Shown piece by piece: positions 17,431 to 25,179 of a stretch of 55,174 bases of DNA; within the stretch, counting starts at the first letter, position 1; every line of letters starts with the position of its first letter. The stretch is from Pseudomonadota bacterium (lineage in GTDB: Bacteria > Pseudomonadota > Alphaproteobacteria > Sphingomonadales > Sphingomonadaceae), in assembly GCA_023436615.1 (NCBI GenBank), contig JAEZIO010000046.1, positions 1 through 55,174 of the forward strand, written 5' to 3'. The notes beneath the pieces are model-generated. The model was not told the DNA's origin. It saw nothing but the letters and a program-made list of their open reading frames with translations, and made no database searches. The translations under genes were made by a program, and so were the position numbers.

Positions 17431-17730
17431 ATGCCAGCTCCGAGCACCTTCGCCGAGGGCCAGCGGCTGATCTACGGGTGGCTCGCGGCCGCGGCAGGCA
17501 TGTTCTGCGGATCGATGGCAATCGCAATGATCGCTCTCCTCGTCTGGGGCGGCTGGAGCGCGGCCGAAGAGCATACGATCGTCGTCACGCTCGGGTGTGC
17601 GCTCGGCGGCTTCATCGCGACGATGAGCGCGGTGATCGTCGGGCTGCTCGTCGGCGGGCCCGTCGGCCGCTTCAAGGGCAGCGCCGGGCGCGATGGAGTC
17701 AGCGTCGAAGCGCAGGGACACGCCCAGTGA
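17431..17730 (+). CDS. Holin-like two-helix membrane protein
   Basis: About 99 residues, with two predicted transmembrane helices (LAAAAGMFCGSMAIAMIALLVW and a glycine-rich VVTLGCALGGFIATMSAVIVGLLVGG) and a charged C-terminal tail. Size, topology and position between an endolysin and spanins fit a holin; sequence alone would not prove it. ATG 17431 is used, but a TTG at 17416 overlapping the GH108 stop (TTGA) is a plausible coupled start. The stop overlaps the GTG of the i-spanin gene (GTGA). Confidence 0.7.
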   Translation: MPAPSTFAEGQRLIYGWLAAAAGMFCGSMAIAMIALLVWGGWSAAEEHTIVVTLGCALGGFIATMSAVIVGLLVGGPVGRFKGSAGRDGVSVEAQGHAQ

Positions 17731-18254
17731 TCGCGCTTCCCAACTGGCTGTCGATCAAGCTGGCGGCGGCGATCGCGGGCGCATTGCTGCTCGCGCTCCT
17801 CATCCATGACCGCAATCACTGGAAGGCGAAGACGCAGCATTATGCAGCCGCGGTTGCAGCGGAGCGCGCCGCGCACACGGCCACGATCGCCAATCACCGC
17901 GCAGCGGCCGAGCAGGCCCGGCGAAAGGATGTCGAAAACCTCGCTCGGGTGAAAGCCGAGCAGGCGCAAATCAACGAAAGGACCGCCAATGATTTCGAAG
18001 ACCGCATTGCCGCTGCTCGCGCTCGCGCTGGCGAGCTGCGCCAGCAAACCGCAACCGCTGGCGCCGATCCCGGCAGTGGCCGAGCAGCGGCAGTGCCCGG
18101 CGTTCCCGCTGCCGCCCAAAGCACTGCTCAAGCCGCCGGCGAAGGTCGATTTTCTGAACGCGACAGACTGACGGCGACCGAGCAGGCGATCCAGCTCGAC
18201 GAGTTGATCAAGTGGGTGCGAGCGCAGGCAGGCGTTACGGTCGCTGGGGACTAG
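17727..18254 (+). CDS. Rz-like inner-membrane spanin subunit
   Basis: A 175-residue protein with one N-terminal transmembrane helix (about residues 9-27) and then a long Ala/Glu/Arg-rich coiled coil (about 30-115) and a C-terminal helix ending DELIKWVRAQAGV. This is the architecture of Rz-type i-spanins, which span the periplasm and help fuse inner and outer membranes in the last step of lysis. GTG 17727 is the start because it overlaps the holin-like stop by four bases. A complete lipoprotein frame (17989-18171) lies inside it in the +1 frame, the hallmark of Rz/Rz1 pairs. Identification rests on architecture and context. Confidence 0.78.
   Translation: MIALPNWLSIKLAAAIAGALLLALLIHDRNHWKAKTQHYAAAVAAERAAHTATIANHRAAAEQARRKDVENLARVKAEQAQINERTANDFEDRIAAARARAGELRQQTATAGADPGSGRAAAVPGVPAAAQSTAQAAGEGRFSERDRLTATEQAIQLDELIKWVRAQAGVTVAGD
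17989..18171 (+). CDS. Rz1-like outer-membrane lipoprotein spanin, nested out of frame in Rz
   Basis: A 60-residue lipoprotein encoded entirely inside the i-spanin gene in the +1 frame. The ATG has its own strong Shine-Dalgarno gaaagga six bases upstream. A short signal peptide ends in a lipobox (LALASC, Cys17). The mature part is short and proline-rich (about ten prolines) with one further Cys (QRQC), typical of Rz1 o-spanins, which dimerise and bind the Rz C-terminus. The coincidence of ribosome site, lipobox, proline richness and nesting makes a chance ORF unlikely. Confidence 0.75.
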   Translation: MISKTALPLLALALASCASKPQPLAPIPAVAEQRQCPAFPLPPKALLKPPAKVDFLNATD

Positions 18255-18291
18255 CCGTCGCTTGCAAGCTGCGAAGCGCTTACCCAAATCG

Positions 18292-18312
18292 CCCGCGAAG
18301 GAGCGGGTTTTT
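18292..18312 (+). promoter_or_regulatory. Hairpin with T-tract overlapping the hslV start
   Basis: cccgc (18292-18296) pairs with gcggg (18303-18307), followed by five T. The 6-base loop carries most of the hslV Shine-Dalgarno (gaaggag, 18297-18303), and the T-run runs into the TTG start at 18311. It may be a weak terminator for the lysis module or a translation-control hairpin for hslV. The stem is only five base pairs. Confidence 0.4.
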
Positions 18313-18850
18313 GGAACAGTATCACGGCACCACGATCCTCGGCGTGAAGAAGGGCGGCAAGACCGTCATCGCCGGCGACGGGCAGGTCAGCCTCGGAAAC
18401 ACGGTCATCAAGCCGAACGCGCGCAAGGTTCGAAGGCTCGGGGAAGACGGCGGAGTGATCGGCGGGTTCGCCGGCGCGACCGCAGACGCCTTCACCCTGT
18501 TCGAGCGCCTGGAAGGCAAGCTCGAGCAATATCACGGGCAGCTGCTTCGCGCCGCGGTCGAGCTCGCCAAGGACTGGCGGACGGACAAATATCTGCGCAA
18601 CCTCGAGGCGATGATGATCGTCGCCGACAAGGAGGCGATGCTGATCCTCACCGGAAACGGCGACGTGCTCGAACCTGAAGGCGGGATCGCGGCGATCGGC
18701 TCGGGAGGCAATTACGCGCTCGCGGCCGCTCGTGCGCTGGCCGAATATGAGCCCGACCCGGAAGTGCTCGCTCGCCGCGCCATGGGAATCGCCGCCGAAG
18801 TGTGCGTCTTCACCAACGACCAGCTGACGATCGAGACGGTTGAAGCCTGA
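18311..18850 (+). CDS. hslV: ATP-dependent protease subunit HslV (ClpQ)
   Basis: Threonine peptidase of the HslVU (ClpQY) protease, forming two stacked hexameric rings. The catalytic Thr is the first Thr of the GTTILGV motif after a short propeptide (EQYHG). Also seen are VIAGDGQVS, GGFAGATADAF and the GSGGNYALAAARAL stretch. TTG 18311 is taken as start because gaaggag lies 8 bases upstream and it gives the normal length (179 residues); the frame is open upstream to 18212 without support. HslU is encoded 1.2 kb downstream, separated by an unrelated oxidoreductase gene. Confidence 0.93.
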   Translation: MEQYHGTTILGVKKGGKTVIAGDGQVSLGNTVIKPNARKVRRLGEDGGVIGGFAGATADAFTLFERLEGKLEQYHGQLLRAAVELAKDWRTDKYLRNLEAMMIVADKEAMLILTGNGDVLEPEGGIAAIGSGGNYALAAARALAEYEPDPEVLARRAMGIAAEVCVFTNDQLTIETVEA

Positions 18851-18878
18851 GGGAGCCGGCGGCTAAGCCGTATCGGTG

Positions 18879-19973
18879 ATGTTCGAGCTGGACCGCCGCG
18901 CGTTCCTCGCGGTCTCCTCCGCCGCCATCCTGTCGGGCTGCGCTACGACGGGCGGCCGGCGCCTATCCGGCGGCTGCAGTCCGCTTGCTCCGGTCGATGT
19001 CGACGAGCGGCGCATCATCACGGCGTACGGGTGCCTCCGTCCCTATAGGGAGAGCGGCTTCGTCGTCCGCCGCGACCAGCTCGGCGACAAGACGCTCGTC
19101 CACAATTACGGGCACGGCGGTGCCGGCATCACTTTAAGCTGGGGAACCTCGACTCTTGCGGCGGGGCTGGGGCTTCACGGCCACGCCGGGCCCGTCGCAG
19201 TGCTCGGTTCCGGCGTGATGGGGCTGACGACCGCGAGGCTGGTGCAGGAAGCCGGCTTTCCGGTGACGATCTATACCGCGGACGTGCCCCCGCACACGAC
19301 CTCGAACCTTGCGGGAGGGCAGTGGGGCCCGACCGGCCATTATCGCGAGCGGGCGGTCACGCCGGAATGGCGGAGCCAGTACAAGGCCGCGCTCGCGGTA
19401 AGCTGGCGGCGGTTTCAGCAGCTCGACGGCGCGCGTTACGGAATCCGCTGGCTTCGAACCTATACGGAAGCGGATCGCGTCGGTCCCCCCGGACTCGAGC
19501 CTTATTATCCCGATTCGCGACTGCTCGCCCCGAGCGAGCATCCGTTCCCCGTGGCCGAGATCGCCGTTTATCGCACCATGTACGTCGAAGTCGGCCGCTA
19601 TCTAGCCGAGCTTGAGGCCGACGTGCTTCGCGCAGGAGCGGGAATCCGGATCCGCCGCTTCGCGACTCCGGCGGACCTGTCGCAGCTGCCCGAAAGGCTG
19701 GTCTTCAACTGCACGGGGCTCGGCTCGCGCGAGCTGTTCGGGGACACGGAGCTGGGCCCGGTTCGCGGCCAGATCGTCAAGCTGCAGCCCCAGAGCGAAG
19801 TCGATTATGCCTACACGCTGCCACAGGGCTACATGTTCCCGCGCGGCGACGGCATCATCCTTGGCGGCACGTTCGAGCATGGCGAATGGTCGACCGCTCC
19901 GGACCCCGCGACGATCCGGAACATCCTTGCTTCACACCGCGAGCTGTTCTCGTCGCTTCGCTGCGCTGCTTGA
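18879..19973 (+). CDS. FAD-dependent D-amino-acid-oxidase-like protein, circularly permuted
   Basis: A 364-residue flavin oxidoreductase with a Tat-like/lipoprotein leader (DRRAFLAVSSAAILSGC, Cys at about 21). The first 90 residues hold motifs that are C-terminal in normal D-amino acid oxidases: GCLRPYR (substrate Arg region) and HNYGHGGAGITLSWG (FAD). Only afterwards comes the Rossmann dinucleotide motif VLGSGVMGLTTA, then TTSNLAGGQW, NCTGLGSREL, PVRGQIVKL and LGGTFEHGEW, and the chain stops just where the moved block would begin. A flavin enzyme acting on an amine or amino acid in the periplasm is likely; the substrate is unknown. ATG 18879 is preferred over the adjacent GTG 18876. Confidence 0.82.
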   Translation: MFELDRRAFLAVSSAAILSGCATTGGRRLSGGCSPLAPVDVDERRIITAYGCLRPYRESGFVVRRDQLGDKTLVHNYGHGGAGITLSWGTSTLAAGLGLHGHAGPVAVLGSGVMGLTTARLVQEAGFPVTIYTADVPPHTTSNLAGGQWGPTGHYRERAVTPEWRSQYKAALAVSWRRFQQLDGARYGIRWLRTYTEADRVGPPGLEPYYPDSRLLAPSEHPFPVAEIAVYRTMYVEVGRYLAELEADVLRAGAGIRIRRFATPADLSQLPERLVFNCTGLGSRELFGDTELGPVRGQIVKLQPQSEVDYAYTLPQGYMFPRGDGIILGGTFEHGEWSTAPDPATIRNILASHRELFSSLRCAA

Positions 19974-20006
19974 AGCGTCGCCCTCGCGCTCCAATCTAGC
20001 ATTGAA

Positions 20007-21356
20007 ATGAATTACCAATCCTCCATTCCCAGCAGCGGCGGGGCTTCCGAATTGCTCAAGGACAAGCTGACGCCCAAGGCCATCGTCGCGGCGCTCGACG
20101 AGCATATCGTCGGTCAGGACGACGCGAAGAAAGCCGTCGCCGTCGCGCTCCGCAATCGCTGGCGCCGCCAGCAGCTTTCCCCCGAGCTTCGCGACGAGGT
20201 CACCCCGAAGAACATCCTGATGATCGGACCCACCGGCTGCGGCAAGACCGAGATCAGCCGCCGCCTCGCGAGGCTTGCCGACGCGCCGTTCGTCAAGGTC
20301 GAAGCGACCAAGTTCACCGAGGTCGGCTACGTCGGCCGCGACGTCGAGCAGATCGCGCGCGACCTGGTCGAGGAAGCGGTGCGCCTCGAGCGCGAGCGTC
20401 GGCGGGAGAAGGTCCGCCAGGCAGCCGAAGAAGCCGCGATGGAGCGGCTTCTCGATGCGCTGACCGGCAAGGGGTCGAGCACTGCGACCCGGGAAAGTTT
20501 CCGGCAGCGCTTCGTCGAAGGCGGGCTGGACAAGGCGGAGGTCGAAATCGAGGTGCAGGAAGCGCCGCAGATGCCGTTCGACATCCCCGGGATGGGCGGC
20601 CAGGTCGGCGTGCTCAACCTCACCGAGATGATGGGCAAGGCGCTGGGCAACGGGCCGACGAAGCGCCGCAAGCTCAAGGTTCCTGACGCCTTTGCGCGGT
20701 TGAGCGAAGAGGAGGCCGACAAGCGGGTCGACCCCGACGACATCAACCGGGTGGCGCTTGCGGACGCCGAAGCGAACGGCATCGTGTTCCTCGATGAGAT
20801 CGACAAGATCGCGGTGAGCGACGTGCACGGCGGCTCGATCAGCCGTGAGGGCGTCCAGCGCGACCTGCTGCCGCTCATCGAAGGAACCACGGTCGCGACC
20901 AAGTACGGTCCGCTCAAGACGGACCATATCCTGTTCATCGCGTCGGGAGCGTTTCACCTCGCCAAGCCCGCGGACCTGCTGCCGGAGCTGCAGGGTCGGC
21001 TGCCAATCCGGGTCGAGCTCAAGGCGCTGAGCGAGGACGACTTCGTTCGGATATTGTCCCAGACGCGCGCCAGCCTGACCGACCAGTATCGCGCGCTCCT
21101 TGGCACCGAGGGCGTCACCATCGAGTTCGCGGACGATGGAATCGCGGCACTCGCGCGGATCGCGGCGGAAGTGAACGATGCCGTCGAGAACATCGGCGCG
21201 CGCCGCCTCCAGACGGTGATGGAGAAACTGCTGGAGGACGTCAGCTTTTCGGCCGAGGACCGGACTGGCGAGACGCTTACGGTCGATTCGTCCTTTGTCG
21301 AGAAGCAGCTGGCGGGGATCGCCAAGAACGCCGACCTCAGCCGTTACGTGCTCTAG
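20007..21356 (+). CDS. hslU: ATP-dependent protease ATPase subunit HslU (ClpY)
   Basis: AAA+ unfoldase that feeds substrates to HslV. It has 449 residues: Walker A GPTGCGKT (74-81), the VEATKFTEVGYVGRDVE pore segment, an intermediate I-domain (about 120-240), Walker B GIVFLDEIDKI, and the C-terminal tail ending SRYVL that docks into HslV. The N-terminus is a little longer than usual (SSIPSSGGASELLKDK before LTPKAIV). Its stop shares the palindrome CTAG with the convergent hydrolase gene. Confidence 0.96.
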   Translation: MNYQSSIPSSGGASELLKDKLTPKAIVAALDEHIVGQDDAKKAVAVALRNRWRRQQLSPELRDEVTPKNILMIGPTGCGKTEISRRLARLADAPFVKVEATKFTEVGYVGRDVEQIARDLVEEAVRLERERRREKVRQAAEEAAMERLLDALTGKGSSTATRESFRQRFVEGGLDKAEVEIEVQEAPQMPFDIPGMGGQVGVLNLTEMMGKALGNGPTKRRKLKVPDAFARLSEEEADKRVDPDDINRVALADAEANGIVFLDEIDKIAVSDVHGGSISREGVQRDLLPLIEGTTVATKYGPLKTDHILFIASGAFHLAKPADLLPELQGRLPIRVELKALSEDDFVRILSQTRASLTDQYRALLGTEGVTIEFADDGIAALARIAAEVNDAVENIGARRLQTVMEKLLEDVSFSAEDRTGETLTVDSSFVEKQLAGIAKNADLSRYVL

Positions 21357-22288
21357 CGAGTCCGCACGAAGGCGGTGACGTCCCGGGCGAAACGCTCCGG
21401 CTCCTCGACGTACATGAAGTGGCCGCGGTTCGGATATTCGACGATCCGAGCCCGGCGCAGCCTTGCCGCGAAGGCCCGCAGCGGTTCGATCACCGCCTGG
21501 TAATCCTTCGCGCCGCCGATGATGAGAACGGGCATGGTCAGCCGCTCCGGCCGGGTGAAGCGGTACTCGAGCAGTCCCTGCTTGAACAAAGCTTCGGAGA
21601 CTTCCCCGGTGTTCTTCATTCCGTCGGCAGCGTCCGTCTCGTCGACGATCTTCATTGTGGCAGGATCCGGGAACATCGCATTGTCGACGAACGCGCGGCC
21701 GGCGGCGAAAATGTGGCACTTGCGCTTCGATCCCTTCGGCAAGGCGGCAACCGCCTTCGCGTAAGTGGTCGGATCGACTTTCTGTAGTCGGGCGCACTGC
21801 GTGTCGATTGCTGCCGGAACATCGACGACCGCTCCGGAAAGGACCAGATGCGCGACGTGCTGCGGGTATCTCGCGGCATATTCGACCGCGAGCACGGTGC
21901 CGAAGCTATGGCCGACGAGGTCGATCCGCTGGACGCCCCAGAGCCGGCGAAGCTTCTCGAGGTCGTCGACCATCAGGTCGATCGAATATTCCTTCTTCCA
22001 GTGCTTCTCCGAACGGCCGCTGCCGCGTTGGTCGAGATAGACGACGCGGTTTGCGCGCTCGAGAAAGGGGCCCGGGAAACGCGCGAATGTCTGGCTGCCC
22101 TGGCCTGGCCCGCCGTGGAGAAAGACCAGCGGGACGCCCTGCCGGGTGCCTGCTACGCGATACCAAAGCCGTACGCCGTTCACGACCTCGTTGTGAACGC
22201 CGGGCGCGAGCGGCGCGGACGGATGCGCAAGCGCCGGCGCGGCGAGCAGGGCCGCAAGCACGAGGCAGATTTTCTTCAGGATTTTCAT
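21353..22288 (-). CDS. Secreted alpha/beta hydrolase (proline iminopeptidase-like)
   Basis: A 311-residue serine hydrolase. A signal peptide (to about residue 21, APALA) precedes the fold with oxyanion motif HGGPG (58-62), LDQRGSGRS, nucleophile Ser128 in GHSFG, and a late NRGHFMYVEEP supplying His. The HGGPG and DQRGSGRS pair is typical of the proline iminopeptidase branch (S33), but substrate cannot be read from sequence. ATG 22288 is chosen because it begins the signal peptide; the frame is open upstream. The 3' end overlaps hslU by four bases (CTAG). Confidence 0.87.
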   Translation of the reverse strand: MKILKKICLVLAALLAAPALAHPSAPLAPGVHNEVVNGVRLWYRVAGTRQGVPLVFLHGGPGQGSQTFARFPGPFLERANRVVYLDQRGSGRSEKHWKKEYSIDLMVDDLEKLRRLWGVQRIDLVGHSFGTVLAVEYAARYPQHVAHLVLSGAVVDVPAAIDTQCARLQKVDPTTYAKAVAALPKGSKRKCHIFAAGRAFVDNAMFPDPATMKIVDETDAADGMKNTGEVSEALFKQGLLEYRFTRPERLTMPVLIIGGAKDYQAVIEPLRAFAARLRRARIVEYPNRGHFMYVEEPERFARDVTAFVRTR

Positions 22289-22353
22289 ACGCAAACCGGC
22301 CCCCGTCGTCCCCCGGAGCTTGTTGCACCAGCTGCGCGCCGGAGCAAGCATGC

Positions 22354-23076
22354 TCAGGCGCCGTCCGTGCGGCGGTAACGCCAGGTGAGGCCGCCGACGA
22401 ACGGCGGCCACAGGCTGGTCTTCACACCGGCGATGCGCAGCTTGTCCGCAACCCAGCTGTTGCAGGTCCGAAGCGCGTTGAAGCGGCCGGTGGCGCGGTA
22501 GAAAGAATCGCAGCATCCGTAGCCGAGATGGTGGATCCGGACGGGCCGGCCGTTCGGACCAAGCTCGAAATCCGACCGGATCGCCGCCCACAGCCGGCGG
22601 TATTCCTCCGGCCGGAGGCGGATTTCGCGCACGGCGTAGGAGGGATCGTCCACCCACTCGACGTGCATCACTCGCCGGCTTCCGGTCAGCGCCGCCCATA
22701 CCGTTCGCGGCCGGATGTCCCACCAGGTCGGGGTATCGAGATAGACGCGCTCCTCGCCCGACCCGAATGCCACCCAGTTCGCGTGCGGCGATGCGGCGGC
22801 GGAATGGCTCTTTGGCACAAGCGGCGACCAATCGAGCCCAGCCGCCCGCGCCGGAAGGATGAGGTCGGCGTGGATCCCGTTGTCGGCGAGATAGATGGGG
22901 ATTCCGTCCGCGGGCTCCTGCCAGCCGCGGTTCACCGGGGCCAGAGACCCGACGAGCGCTGCCAGCAAGTATACGGCCGGGATCATCAACAGCGCCGTCA
23001 GGATCCGCCCGGCGAGCGTTGCGCGCGCCCGCCGCCGTTTCCGGTACCGCCTGCGCTTCGGCTTGCGTTCGCCCAT
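22354..23076 (-). CDS. DUF2459 (TIGR02117) membrane-anchored protein
   Basis: A 240-residue protein with a very basic N-terminus (KPKRRRYRKRRRAR), one transmembrane helix (about 26-44) and a DUF2459 domain: NGIHADLILP, WVAFGSGEERVYLDTPTW and the Cys-containing ALRTCNSWVADKLR near the end. The His and Cys placement suggests a papain-like or NlpC-like hydrolase fold facing the periplasm, but function is unproven. It lies 65 bp upstream of, and is co-oriented with, the alpha/beta hydrolase gene. Its start faces the tRNA-Pro gene. Confidence 0.85.
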   Translation of the reverse strand: MGERKPKRRRYRKRRRARATLAGRILTALLMIPAVYLLAALVGSLAPVNRGWQEPADGIPIYLADNGIHADLILPARAAGLDWSPLVPKSHSAAASPHANWVAFGSGEERVYLDTPTWWDIRPRTVWAALTGSRRVMHVEWVDDPSYAVREIRLRPEEYRRLWAAIRSDFELGPNGRPVRIHHLGYGCCDSFYRATGRFNALRTCNSWVADKLRIAGVKTSLWPPFVGGLTWRYRRTDGA

Positions 23077-23119
23077 GCCCCTGCCTAGATGCGCGTCGCC
23101 GTTGAAAAACAGCGGCAGT

Positions 23120-23196
23120 CGGGGCGTAGCGCAGCCTGGTAGCGCATCACACTGGGGGTGTGGAGGTCGCTGGTTCGAATCCAGTCGCCCCGACCA
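23120..23196 (+). tRNA. tRNA-Pro (anticodon GGG)
   Basis: A 77-nt cloverleaf. Acceptor strands cggggcg and cgccccg pair perfectly. The anticodon stem tcaca/tgtgg encloses GGG at 23154-23156, the T-arm has ggttcgaatcc, and CCA is encoded at 23194-23196. It reads CCC and CCU proline codons. It lies just upstream of yajC. Confidence 0.97.
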
Positions 23197-23226
23197 TCCT
23201 CGCCAAGGGAAGTCTTCTTTCGCGAC

Positions 23227-23568
23227 ATGTCCACCGCATCACTCATGACACTGACGGCCGCATCCGCCGCCCAGCCCGGCGGCATGTCGGCGATGCTTGT
23301 CGGCATCCTGCCGTGGCTCCTGATCTTCGTCATTTTCTACATGCTCCTGATCCGGCCGCAGCAGAAGCGTGCCAAAGAGCATCAGGCGGAGCTCTCGGCA
23401 ATCAAGAAGGGCGATGAAGTGATCACCGGCGGCGGCCTTCGCGGTCGCGTCAGCAAGGTTTCCGAGGGCGAGGTCGAGGTCGAGATTGCCCAAGGCGTCA
23501 AGGTCCGTGCGGTGAAATCGACGCTGGCGCAGGTGGTCAAGCCGGCCTCCAAGCCCGCGAACGACTAG
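23227..23568 (+). CDS. yajC: Preprotein translocase accessory subunit YajC
   Basis: A 113-residue single-pass inner-membrane protein of the SecDF-YajC complex. The transmembrane segment (about residues 22-42, LPWLLIFVIFYMLLIRPQQKR) carries the family-defining LIRPQQK; a small cytoplasmic beta domain (GDEVITGGGLRGRV) follows. ATG 23227 is used; the frame is open back into the tRNA gene. secD and secF follow at once, the standard order. Confidence 0.95.
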   Translation: MSTASLMTLTAASAAQPGGMSAMLVGILPWLLIFVIFYMLLIRPQQKRAKEHQAELSAIKKGDEVITGGGLRGRVSKVSEGEVEVEIAQGVKVRAVKSTLAQVVKPASKPAND

Positions 23569-23579
23569 GTTCGTCGAAC

Positions 23580-25169
23580 ATGCTCGATTTCCCTCGCTGG
23601 AAGGTGCTTTCGATCTGGGGGATCATCGCGCTGGGCGTGCTGTTCGCGATCCCGAGCCTGATCCCGCGTCAATATATCGACCAATATCCATCATGGCTTC
23701 CGAGCGCCCGGATCAGCCTCGGTCTGGACCTCGCGGGCGGCAGCCAGCTGCTGCTCGAAGCCGACGCCAAGGACGCGCAGAAGCAGCGCCTGCAGTCGAT
23801 GGAAGACACGATCACGACCGAGATGCGGCGCGACGAGCCGATCCAGATATCCGATATTTCGACCAGCGGGGGCAGGGTTTCGTTCGCGGTCAGCAACCCG
23901 ACTCAAGTCGACGCGGCGGTGGAACGCATGCGGACCGTGACCAGGCCGGTCGGGCTCACCGGCTCGCGCGACTGGGACGTCGGAGTCGTCGATCTCAACC
24001 GCGTGGTCCTGACGCCGACGGAAAGCGGCTCGAAGCAAGCGCTCAAGGACGCGATGACCGTCGCCCGCGACGTGGTACGGCGCCGCATCGACCCCCAGGG
24101 CACGAAGGAAGTCACGGTCATCAACCAGGGCGAGCGGCGGATCCTCGTCCAGGTTCCCGGCGTCGAGGACCCCGAGGCGCTGAAGAAGCTCATCGGCCAG
24201 ACCGCGCGGCTCGAGTTCAAGCTGGTCGACACCGCCGCCGACCCGCAGCAGGTGCAGCAGGGACGCGCGCCCGCCGGAAGCCAGGTGCTGCCGATGGCCG
24301 ACGGCACTGGCGCGATCGCCGTCAAGCGCCGCGTCATCGTTTCGGGCGATCAGCTCATCAAGGCGCAGCAAGGTTTCGACCAGGATGGCCGGCCGACCGT
24401 CGACATCACCTTCAACGCCAACGGCGCGCGCCGCTTCGGGCGGGTAACGCAAGAGAACGTGAACAAGCCGTTCGCGATCATCCTCGACGACAAGGTCCTG
24501 TCCGCGCCGAACATCAACGAGCCGATCCTGGGCGGAAAGGCGCAAATCAGCGGCAGCTTCACCGTCCAGACCGCGAACGACCTCGCCATCTCCCTCGCGT
24601 CGGGCAAGCTGCCCGTGAAGCTCAATGTCATCGAGGAGCGGACCGTCGGCCCGGACCTCGGCAAGGATTCGATCCAGAAAGGCGTGCTTGCGAGCATCGT
24701 CGCGACGGCGGCCGTGATCCTGTTCATGCTGATCACCTACGGCCGGTTCGGAATCTATGCGACTGCCGCGCTGATCGTGAACGCCATCATGATCCTGGCC
24801 GGAATGGCGCTCTTCGGAGCGGCCTTGACGCTGCCAGGAATCGCCGGTTTCGTCCTGACGATCGGCGCTGCCGTCGACGCGAACGTTCTCATCAACGAGC
24901 GCATTCGCGAGGAGCAGCGGCGCGGCCGCAAGGTCCGGGACGCCATCGAAACGGGGTACAAGGAAGCGTCCACCGCGATCTTCGACGCGAATATCACCAA
25001 CGTCATCGCCGCCGCGCTGATGTGGTATTTCGGGTCCGGTCCGGTCCGCGGTTTCGCGGTCGTGCTGATGATCGGAATCATCACCTCGGTCTACACCGCG
25101 GTCAATTTCACTCGGATGCTGGTCGCGCTCTGGGTACGCAAGTCGCGCCCTCGCGAGCTGCACATTTGA
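23580..25169 (+). CDS. secD: Protein translocase subunit SecD
   Basis: Proton-motive-force-driven export factor that pulls preproteins through SecYEG from the periplasmic side. It has 529 residues: an N-terminal membrane helix, the DLAGGSQLLLEAD motif, a large periplasmic P1 domain (about 60-340), then five C-terminal helices with the conserved GAAVDANVLINERIREE segment. It lies 11 bp after yajC and 10 bp before secF. Confidence 0.97.
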   Translation: MLDFPRWKVLSIWGIIALGVLFAIPSLIPRQYIDQYPSWLPSARISLGLDLAGGSQLLLEADAKDAQKQRLQSMEDTITTEMRRDEPIQISDISTSGGRVSFAVSNPTQVDAAVERMRTVTRPVGLTGSRDWDVGVVDLNRVVLTPTESGSKQALKDAMTVARDVVRRRIDPQGTKEVTVINQGERRILVQVPGVEDPEALKKLIGQTARLEFKLVDTAADPQQVQQGRAPAGSQVLPMADGTGAIAVKRRVIVSGDQLIKAQQGFDQDGRPTVDITFNANGARRFGRVTQENVNKPFAIILDDKVLSAPNINEPILGGKAQISGSFTVQTANDLAISLASGKLPVKLNVIEERTVGPDLGKDSIQKGVLASIVATAAVILFMLITYGRFGIYATAALIVNAIMILAGMALFGAALTLPGIAGFVLTIGAAVDANVLINERIREEQRRGRKVRDAIETGYKEASTAIFDANITNVIAAALMWYFGSGPVRGFAVVLMIGIITSVYTAVNFTRMLVALWVRKSRPRELHI

Positions 25170-25179
25170 GGTCCCGCTT

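Noticed and set aside
16859..18254. Prophage remnant
   Set aside because: Only lysis functions are present and intact; no integrase, terminase, structural gene, repressor or repeat pair flanks the block.
19932..19973. C-terminal truncation or frameshift of the oxidase gene
   Set aside because: The missing C-terminal motifs are found at the N-terminus, so permutation explains the ending better than truncation.
23120..23196. tRNA-Pro as an integration site of a mobile island
   Set aside because: No partial repeat of the tRNA 3' end and no integrase was seen nearby; flanking genes are housekeeping.
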